From Lysobacteraceae bacterium (GTDB lineage: Bacteria; Pseudomonadota; Gammaproteobacteria; Xanthomonadales; Xanthomonadaceae), in the NCBI GenBank assembly GCA_003449195.1, contig DMID01000122.1, positions 1 through 19,253 on the forward strand: a stretch of 19,253 bases of DNA, in the 5' to 3' direction. The notes beneath the pieces were generated by a model, which worked only from the letters and a program-made list of their open reading frames with translations, ran no database searches and was not told the DNA's origin. This document shows positions 7,788 through 16,337 of this stretch, piece after piece. Position numbers and translations under genes: made by a program. Positions within the stretch are counted from its first letter, which is position 1. Each line of letters starts with the position of its first letter.

Positions 7788-9488
7788 TCAATGCTTGGCG
7801 GCGGGTGCCGGTGTCGCGCTGTCGCGCAATTCGCGGCGCAGGATCTTGCCGACGTTGGTCTTGGGCAATTCGGTGCGGAACTCGACGATGCGCGGGTGCT
7901 TGTAGCCGGTGAGGTTGGCGCGGGCATAGGCCTTCACGTCCTCGGCGGTCAGGTGCGGGTCCTTGCGCACGATCACCACCTTGACCACTTCGCCCGAACG
8001 CTCGTCCGGCACGCCGACCGCAGCCACTTCCAGCACGCCGGGCATCATCGCGATCACGTCCTCGATCTCGTTGGGATACACGTTGAAGCCGGAGACCAGG
8101 ATCATGTCCTTCTTGCGGTCGACGATGTAGAAGAAGCCCTTTTCGTCCATCCGCGCCATGTCGCCGGTATGCAGCCAGCCATCGGCATCGAGCACCTTGA
8201 CGGTTTCGTCCGGCTTCATCCAGTACCCCTTCATCACCTGCGGGCCCTTGATGCACAGCTCGCCCACTTCGCCTTGTGCCAAGGTCTTGCCGTCCTCGTC
8301 CTTGATGCAGGCATCGGTGGACGGGATCGGCAGGCCGATGGAACCGTTGTAGGCCTTCAAGTCGAGCGGGTTGATGCAGGCTGCCGGCGAGGTTTCGGTC
8401 AGGCCGTAGGCTTCCACCAGCGTGCAGCCGGTGACCTGCTTCCATTTTTCGGCGACGGCGCGCTGCACGGCCATGCCGCCGCCCAGTGAAATCTTCAACG
8501 CGGAGAAGTCCACCTGGTCGAAGCCGGGGGTGTTGAGCAATCCGTTGAACAGGGTGTTGACGCCGGTGATGGCCGTGAACTTGAGGTTGCGGATTTCCTT
8601 GATGAACCCCGGCATGTCGCGCGGGTTGCTGATCAAGTGGTTCAAGCCGCCCATCTCCATGAAGATCAGGCCGTTCGCGGTCAGCGAAAAGATGTGATAC
8701 AGCGGCAACGCCGTGATGATGATTTCCTTGCCCGGCTCCAGGTTGCCGGCGCCGGCAATCCATGCCGAGGCCTGCTGCATGTTGGCCACGAGGTTGCGGT
8801 GGGTCAGCATGGCGCCCTTGGCCACGCCGGTGGTGCCGCCGGTGTACTGCAGGAATGCGATGTCGCCCGATTCGATCTCGATGGCGGGCAGGGCGTGCGC
8901 GGCACCGAGCGCAAGCGCCTCGCGGAAACGCACCGCACCGGAGATTTCGTAGAACGGCACCAGCTTCTTGACGTACTTCAGCACGAAGTTGACCACTGCC
9001 CCCTTCGGGAAGCCGAGCATGTCGCCGAGGCCGGTGGTGATGACGTGCTTGACCGGCGTTTCGGCCACCACGTCCTTGAGGGTGTTGCCGAAGTTGTCGA
9101 TCACGACGATCGCGGCTGCGCCGGCATCGACGAGCTGGTGCTTGAGTTCGCGTGCGGTGTAAAGCGGGTTGACGTTGACCACGGTCAGCCCGGCGCGCAG
9201 CGTGCCGAACAGGGCAATCGGGTATTGCAGGCAGTTGGGCATCATGATCGCGACGCGATCGCCCTTCTTCAGCTTGAGCTCGCACAGCAGGTAGGCCGCA
9301 AACCGGCGGCTCAGCTCGTCCATCTCGCCGTAGGTGAGCACCTTGCCGAAGTTGGAGAAACCGGGCCGGTCGCGGAACTTGCGCACCGAGGTTTCGAACA
9401 CGTCCGCGATGGAGCGGTACGCATCGGGGTCGATTTCCGTGGGCACACCCTTCGGATAACTCTGCAGCCACGGATGCTGTTCGCTCAT
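7788..9488 (-). CDS. rpfB: Long-chain fatty acyl-CoA ligase, RpfB/FadD type
   Basis: Activates long-chain fatty acids with ATP and CoA at the inner membrane face. In Xanthomonas RpfB is a FadD-like ligase implicated in turnover of the DSF fatty-acid signal. The 566-aa product has the full adenylate-forming fold: ATP loop TGGTTGVAKG at 216-225, YGLTETSPA from Tyr361, the hinge region GWLHTGD and VDRKKDMILVSGFNVYPNEI, and the catalytic Lys548 in NVGKILRREL. The start at ATG 9488 (MSEQHPWLQSYPKGVP) follows GGGAGAGGG; an upstream in-frame start at 9617 adds 43 unlikely residues. Its neighbour rpfF, expected downstream, is absent, so here it probably acts in general fatty-acid use. It ends at the shared terminator with rpfG. 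The rpf name rests on similarity and gene order together. Confidence 0.9.
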   Translation of the reverse strand: MSEQHPWLQSYPKGVPTEIDPDAYRSIADVFETSVRKFRDRPGFSNFGKVLTYGEMDELSRRFAAYLLCELKLKKGDRVAIMMPNCLQYPIALFGTLRAGLTVVNVNPLYTARELKHQLVDAGAAAIVVIDNFGNTLKDVVAETPVKHVITTGLGDMLGFPKGAVVNFVLKYVKKLVPFYEISGAVRFREALALGAAHALPAIEIESGDIAFLQYTGGTTGVAKGAMLTHRNLVANMQQASAWIAGAGNLEPGKEIIITALPLYHIFSLTANGLIFMEMGGLNHLISNPRDMPGFIKEIRNLKFTAITGVNTLFNGLLNTPGFDQVDFSALKISLGGGMAVQRAVAEKWKQVTGCTLVEAYGLTETSPAACINPLDLKAYNGSIGLPIPSTDACIKDEDGKTLAQGEVGELCIKGPQVMKGYWMKPDETVKVLDADGWLHTGDMARMDEKGFFYIVDRKKDMILVSGFNVYPNEIEDVIAMMPGVLEVAAVGVPDERSGEVVKVVIVRKDPHLTAEDVKAYARANLTGYKHPRIVEFRTELPKTNVGKILRRELRDSATPAPAAKH

Positions 9489-9567
9489 CTTGCCCTCTCC
9501 CGATGCGTTGGATGGGCGGCACATGTCTGCGCCGCCGGTTGTTATTCTTGAAAGCATACCGCCGCGC

Positions 9568-9783
9568 ATGGTCTTCCCGAAGCGGCGCGTGGCCGGCAGT
9601 GCGGTGGCGTATGGCAAGGCCAGTGCGGGCAGCCAGGCCCATGGCGGTGCAAGTCATTCACGGCAAAGGGATTGTCGGTCGGGGACGCCCCCGTGCCCGG
9701 CATGCGGGCACGTGATGGCGTTCGACCAAAGTCGCGTCATCGGCGGCAAATTGCTGCGGTGCGACACGACGTGCCGGGACTGA
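9568..9783 (+). CDS. Possible small zinc-ribbon protein (doubtful)
   Basis: I do not recognise this as a known gene. From ATG 9568 the + strand frame gives 71 aa whose end reads CPACGHVMAFDQS then VIGGKLLRCDTTCRD before TGA 9781. Two Cys pairs, CxxC and CxxxC, 18 residues apart with a GGxLLRC stretch, resemble single zinc ribbons (for example the MJ0042 type), although the second pair is normally CxxC. The third codon position of the last 29 codons is mostly G or C, as in real genes here; the upstream part is less so. No clear ribosome site or promoter is seen, and it overlaps the rpfB leader on the other strand. It could be chance, or the remnant end of a longer gene. Confidence 0.25.
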   Translation: MVFPKRRVAGSAVAYGKASAGSQAHGGASHSRQRDCRSGTPPCPACGHVMAFDQSRVIGGKLLRCDTTCRD

Positions 9784-9797
9784 GGCCCGGCACGTCG
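9767..9797. terminator. 12-bp hairpin past the acnA stop, probable terminator without T-run
   Basis: Perfect inverted repeat CGACGTGCCGGG / CCCGGCACGTCG around a 7-base loop, beginning 11 bases after the acnA stop on the - strand. Neither side has a T-run, so it may act as a transcript-end stabiliser or a non-classical terminator. The TGA of the possible zinc-ribbon frame lies in its loop. Confidence 0.5.
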
Positions 9798-9808
9798 CGG
9801 CCGCTCGG

Positions 9809-12571
<2,763 letters not shown>

Positions 12572-12613
12572 GGGGTCGCTCCTTTGGCGTCGAGGCTGAT
12601 GGGGACTGGGCGC

Positions 12614-12642
12614 ATTCTGCGCGATCCGGCGTGTACGTTCAG
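12614..12642 (-). promoter_or_regulatory. Candidate acnA promoter
   Basis: Read on the - strand: CTGAAC (12642-12637) as -35, a 17-base spacer, and CAGAAT (12619-12614) as -10, followed by GCGCC much like the TAGAATGCGCG before prfB. Start of transcription would fall about 35 bases before the acnA ATG. Hexamer matches are partial. Confidence 0.4.
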
Positions 12643-12664
12643 TAATGCATGAGTCGCATGCGGC

Positions 12665-12693
12665 TTGAGTACGCGCGCGGCGGTATGTAAAAT
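12665..12693 (+). promoter_or_regulatory. vapBC promoter
   Basis: TTGAGT (12665-12670), a 17-base spacer, and TAAAAT (12688-12693), a good sigma-70 pair (4/6 and 5/6 matches). The start site would be near 12700, giving a leader of about 22 bases with GAGG at 12709-12712 before the vapB ATG. Confidence 0.65.
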
Positions 12694-12703
12694 CTATGCA
12701 TAC
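12683..12703. promoter_or_regulatory. Candidate VapB operator over the -10 box
   Basis: GTATG (12683-12687) and CATAC (12699-12703) form a dyad that encloses the -10 box, and TATGCATA at 12695-12702 is itself a perfect palindrome. AbrB-type antitoxins of TA pairs usually repress their own promoter, so this is the natural place for autorepression. Binding is inferred. Confidence 0.45.
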
Positions 12704-12721
12704 TTTTCGAGGCGTACCGAA

Positions 12722-12955
12722 ATGGAAGCCACCGTTGCCGAGCGCGGCCAGATCACCTTGCCCAAGGCCGTGCGCGATGCGCTGGGCCTGACCAAAGGCA
12801 CGCTGCTGAAGGTGGAGCTGGACGGCAGCCGCATCATCCTGCGCAAGAGCGTGGACGATGCCATCTCGCGGGTGCGCGGCAAGTTCGCGCTGGACGGTTT
12901 CGACTCGGCCGACGCCGCCCTGCAAAGCACCCGTGCGGGGCAGGCCGAAGGCTGA
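12722..12955 (+). CDS. vapB: AbrB/MazE-type antitoxin, VapB family
   Basis: Small DNA-binding antitoxin expected to neutralise the PIN-domain toxin encoded next to it and to repress the pair's promoter. The 77-aa protein has the swapped-hairpin AbrB domain at residues 1-45: VAERGQITLPKAVRDALGL then KGTLLKVELDG. The C-terminal 30 residues should wrap the toxin. I chose ATG 12722, with GAGG 9 bases before it; a TTG at 12665 in the same frame falls on the -35 box and cannot be the start. The toxin gene begins 8 bases after its stop, as in a two-gene operon. Naming as VapB rests on the partner. Confidence 0.85.
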   Translation: MEATVAERGQITLPKAVRDALGLTKGTLLKVELDGSRIILRKSVDDAISRVRGKFALDGFDSADAALQSTRAGQAEG

Positions 12956-12963
12956 TCCGCACC

Positions 12964-13365
12964 ATGATCGCCGTCGATTCCTCCGTGCTCATCGAGCTGC
13001 TGGCCGACCGCCCGCAGGCCGACGCCGTGGAGGCTTGTCTGCGGCAATGCCTGACCGGCGGGCGCGTGGTGGTCTGCGACATCGCCCTGGCCCAGATCAG
13101 CGCCTCGTTGCGCGGCGGGGCCGAGGTGCTCGGCGCGCTGGAGGAAATGGGCATCCATTTCAGCCCGATCGAAGCCAAGTCCGCGTTGCGGGCCGGCGAA
13201 ATGCACCGCCGCCACCGCCAGCGCGATGCCGCCGCGCGCGGCATCGACGATTTCCTGATCGGCGCGCACGCCATGCTGCAATGCGACGCCCTGATCACCC
13301 ACGACGACGCATTCCATCGCGCCTATTTCAAGGGCTTGAAGTTGATCGTGCCCGCGCTCGAATGA
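12964..13365 (+). CDS. vapC: PIN-domain ribonuclease toxin, VapC family
   Basis: Probable metal-dependent RNase toxin that would stop translation by cutting RNA (tRNA or rRNA in studied relatives) when the antitoxin is degraded. The 133-aa protein is PIN-sized. Expected acidic residues: Asp5 in MIAVDSSVLIELL, Asp96 in DDFLIGAHA, and Asp114 in ITHDDAF are present. The position where VapC proteins usually carry the second acidic residue (laELl) is Gln44 here, in DIALAQISASL, so activity may be lowered. The stop TGA overlaps an ATG at 13362 that is in frame with acnB. It follows vapB by 8 bases. Confidence 0.85.
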   Translation: MIAVDSSVLIELLADRPQADAVEACLRQCLTGGRVVVCDIALAQISASLRGGAEVLGALEEMGIHFSPIEAKSALRAGEMHRRHRQRDAAARGIDDFLIGAHAMLQCDALITHDDAFHRAYFKGLKLIVPALE

Positions 13366-13424
13366 GCGTCACGGCCCACTGCCCGCCTGTTGCCATACCA
13401 CTCACCGTCCCTGGAGCCACCACG

Positions 13425-16016
13425 ATGTTGGAAGCCTACCGCCACCATGTCGCCGAACGCGCAGCGCTCGGCATCCCGCCGCTGCCGCTGACCGCGCAGC
13501 AGACTGCGGATGTGATCGAACTGCTGAAGAACCCGCCGGCGGGCGAGGCCGAGTTCCTGCTCGACCTGCTGACCCACCGCGTGCCGGCCGGCGTGGACGA
13601 CGCCGCCAAGGTCAAGGCCAGCTATCTGGCCGCCATCGCCTTCGGCAGCGAGAAGAACCCGCTGATTTCCCGCGCCCGCGCCACCGAGCTGCTCGGCACC
13701 ATGCTCGGCGGCTACAACGTCGCCCCGCTGGTCCAGCTGCTCGACGACGCCGAGCTGGGCACCATCGCCGCCGATGCGCTCAAGCACACGCTGCTGGTGT
13801 TCGACGCTTTCCACGACATCGACGAGAAGGCCAAGTCCGGCAACGCCAACGCGCAGGCCGTGATGAAGAGCTGGGCCGAGGCCGAGTGGTTCACCAGCAA
13901 GCCGGAAGTGCCGGAAAGCCTGACCATCACCGTGTTCAAGGTGCCGGGCGAAACCAACACCGACGACCTCTCGCCGGCGCCGGACGCGACCACCCGCCCT
14001 GACATCCCGATGCATGCGCTGGCGATGCTGAAGAACAAGCGCGACGGCGCGCCGTTCGTGCCGGAGGAAGACGGAAAGCGCGGGCCGATCCAGGCCATCG
14101 CCGACCTCAAGGACAAGGGCCATCTGGTCGCCTACGTCGGCGACGTGGTCGGCACCGGTTCCAGCCGCAAGTCGGCCACCAACTCGGTGCTGTGGTGGAC
14201 CGGCGACGACATCCCGTACATCCCCAACAAGCGCGCCGGCGGCGTGTGCCTGGGCGGCAAGATCGCGCCGATCTTCTACAACACGATGGAAGACGCCGGC
14301 GCGCTGCCGATCGAGCTGGACGTGTCGAAGATGGAGCAGGGCGACGTGGTCGAGCTGCGCCCGTACGACGGCAAGGCGCTGAAGAACGGCGAGGTGATCG
14401 CCGAGTTCAAGCTCAAGTCCGACGTGCTGCTGGACGAAGTGCGCGCCGGCGGCCGCATCCCGCTGATCATCGGCCGCGGCCTGACCGCCAAGGCGCGCGA
14501 GGCGCTGGGCCTGCCGGTGTCCACCCTGTTCCGCCTGCCGCAGCAGCCGGCCGACACCGGCCGCGGCTTCTCGCTGGCGCAGAAGATGGTCGGCCGCGCC
14601 TGCGGCCTGCCGGAAGGCCAGGGCATGCGCCCGGGCACCTATTGCGAGCCGAAGATGACTTCGGTGGGTTCGCAGGACACCACTGGCCCGATGACCCGCG
14701 ACGAGCTGAAGGACCTGGCCTGCCTGGGCTTCTCCGCCGACCTGGTGATGCAGAGCTTCTGCCACACCGCCGCCTACCCCAAGCCGGTGGACGTGAAGAC
14801 CCACCACACCCTGCCGGAGTTCATCTCCAGCCGCGGCGGCGTGTCGCTGCGTCCGGGTGACGGCGTGATCCACAGCTGGCTCAACCGCATGCTGCTGCCC
14901 GACACCGTCGGCACCGGCGGCGACTCGCACACCCGTTTCCCGGTGGGCATTTCGTTCCCGGCCGGCTCGGGCCTGGTGGCCTTCGCCGCCGCCACCGGCG
15001 TGATGCCGCTGGACATGCCCGAGAGCGTGCTGGTGCGCTTCAAGGGCAAGATGCAGCCCGGCATCACCCTGCGCGACCTGGTCAACGCGATCCCGCTGCA
15101 GGCCATCAAGCAGGGCCTGCTGACCGTCGAGAAGAAGGGCAAGAAGAACATCTTCTCCGGCCGCATCGTCGAGATCGAGGGCCTGCCGGACCTGAAGGTG
15201 GAGCAGGCGTTCGAGCTGTCCGACGCCTCGGCCGAGCGTTCGGCCGCCGGCTGCACCGTGCGCCTGAACAAGGAGCCGATCATCGAGTACCTCACCAGCA
15301 ACATCACGCTGCTGAAGTGGATGATTGCCGAAGGCTACGCCGACGCCCGTACCCTGGCCCGCCGCATCAAGAAGATGGAAGCCTGGCTGGCCGACCCGCA
15401 GTTGCTCGAACCCGATGCCGATGCCGAATACGCCGCCGTCATCGAGATCGACCTGGCCGACATCCACGAGCCGATCGTGGCCTGCCCGAACGACCCGGAC
15501 GACGTGAAGACGCTGTCCGAGGTGGCCGGCGCCAAGATCGACGAGGTGTTCATCGGCTCGTGCATGACCAACATCGGCCATTTCCGCGCCGCGGCCACGC
15601 TGCTGGACGGCAAGCGCGACATTCCCACCCGCCTGTGGGTGGCGCCGCCGACCAAGATGGACGCCGGCGAGCTGACCAACGAAGGCTTCTACGGCACCTT
15701 CGGTGCGGCCGGCGCGCGCATGGAAATGCCCGGCTGCTCGCTGTGCATGGGCAACCAGGCGCAGGTGAAGGAAGGCGCCACGGTGTTCTCCACCTCCACC
15801 CGCAACTTCCCCAACCGTCTGGGCCGCAACTCCAACGTGTACCTGGGCTCGGCGGAGCTGGCGGCGATCTGCGCCCGTCTGGGCAAGATCCCGAGCAAGG
15901 AGGAGTACATGGCGGACATCGGCGTGATCAACGCCAACGGCGACAAGATCTACCGCTACATGAACTTCGACAAGATTGCCGACTACAAGCAGGTGGCCGA
16001 CACCGTCGCCGCCTGA
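13425..16016 (+). CDS. acnB: Aconitate hydratase B (bifunctional with 2-methylisocitrate dehydratase in some species)
   Basis: Main citric-acid-cycle aconitase of most gammaproteobacteria. The 863-aa product (E. coli 865) begins MLEAYRHHVAERAALGIPPL, nearly as E. coli AcnB. It has the N-terminal HEAT-like domain, the swivel segment with FKVPGETNTDDLSPAPDA and GTGSSRKSATNS, and the 4Fe-4S ligands Cys713 in GSCMTNIGHFR and Cys771 and Cys774 in GCSLCMGN. ATG 13425 has GGAG 8 bases upstream and fits the family start. An in-frame ATG at 13362, overlapping the vapC stop, would add 21 atypical residues and could be mis-annotated as the start. It may be read through from vapBC; no separate promoter was found in the 59-base gap. 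Confidence 0.97.
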   Translation: MLEAYRHHVAERAALGIPPLPLTAQQTADVIELLKNPPAGEAEFLLDLLTHRVPAGVDDAAKVKASYLAAIAFGSEKNPLISRARATELLGTMLGGYNVAPLVQLLDDAELGTIAADALKHTLLVFDAFHDIDEKAKSGNANAQAVMKSWAEAEWFTSKPEVPESLTITVFKVPGETNTDDLSPAPDATTRPDIPMHALAMLKNKRDGAPFVPEEDGKRGPIQAIADLKDKGHLVAYVGDVVGTGSSRKSATNSVLWWTGDDIPYIPNKRAGGVCLGGKIAPIFYNTMEDAGALPIELDVSKMEQGDVVELRPYDGKALKNGEVIAEFKLKSDVLLDEVRAGGRIPLIIGRGLTAKAREALGLPVSTLFRLPQQPADTGRGFSLAQKMVGRACGLPEGQGMRPGTYCEPKMTSVGSQDTTGPMTRDELKDLACLGFSADLVMQSFCHTAAYPKPVDVKTHHTLPEFISSRGGVSLRPGDGVIHSWLNRMLLPDTVGTGGDSHTRFPVGISFPAGSGLVAFAAATGVMPLDMPESVLVRFKGKMQPGITLRDLVNAIPLQAIKQGLLTVEKKGKKNIFSGRIVEIEGLPDLKVEQAFELSDASAERSAAGCTVRLNKEPIIEYLTSNITLLKWMIAEGYADARTLARRIKKMEAWLADPQLLEPDADAEYAAVIEIDLADIHEPIVACPNDPDDVKTLSEVAGAKIDEVFIGSCMTNIGHFRAAATLLDGKRDIPTRLWVAPPTKMDAGELTNEGFYGTFGAAGARMEMPGCSLCMGNQAQVKEGATVFSTSTRNFPNRLGRNSNVYLGSAELAAICARLGKIPSKEEYMADIGVINANGDKIYRYMNFDKIADYKQVADTVAA

Positions 16017-16337
16017 TCGCGGAACATCGCGGTTGCATCACGGGGAACCCGGCGCAAGCCGGGTTCCCTTTTTTTCGGCCGGCCGCGAGCGAAGGCGGAT
16101 GGAAGCCGCTGCTGCGCGCTCGATGGGGCGGGCGAAGGCCATGGCATGCAGGCGGCGGCAGCATGCCTGTCCGCATCGAGAACCGGGACGCATCGCGGCG
16201 GCCGCAGCGGCCGGGTGTGGTGCACGGGAGGCATCCTGCGGTACGCGGAAGATGCCCGGCGGTGCAGGAAAAGGGTGGCCGCTCGGCTCGTTGCACGGGC
16301 CTGGCAGCGATCGAGGCCAGGGCTGCCGGAAAATTTT
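16017..16337. other. 321-base gap between convergent acnB and the EAL-domain gene
   Basis: It holds the acnB terminator at 16043-16075. The rest (16076-16337) shows no gene that I can support on either strand. Just after the - strand gene's stop there is AAAATTTT and a loose 6-bp dyad (CCTGGC / GCCAGG), too weak to call a terminator. Confidence 0.6.
16043..16075 (+). terminator. Intrinsic terminator of acnB
   Basis: Perfect 11-bp stem GGGAACCCGGC / GCCGGGTTCCC closed by a GCAA tetraloop and followed by seven T, 27 bases after the acnB stop. Same loop and build as the rpfG-rpfB terminator. Confidence 0.96.

Larger units (their letters stand above)
9489..9808. other. 320-base gap between the 5' end of rpfB and the 3' end of acnA
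   Basis: It must hold the rpfB promoter on the - strand. The AT-richer stretch 9539-9560 contains, read on the - strand, a TATGCT box as a weak -10 candidate with no good -35. The right part holds a 12-bp hairpin (9767-9797) and, on the + strand, a short open frame ending in a possible zinc ribbon. No other gene is supported. Confidence 0.5.

Noticed and set aside
13362..13424. Upstream acnB start overlapping vapC
   Set aside because: The added 21 residues do not fit AcnB; the family N-terminus begins at 13425, which has its own GGAG.
13323..15581. Long open frame antisense to acnB
   Set aside because: Same mirror-frame artefact; acnB on the other strand is certain.
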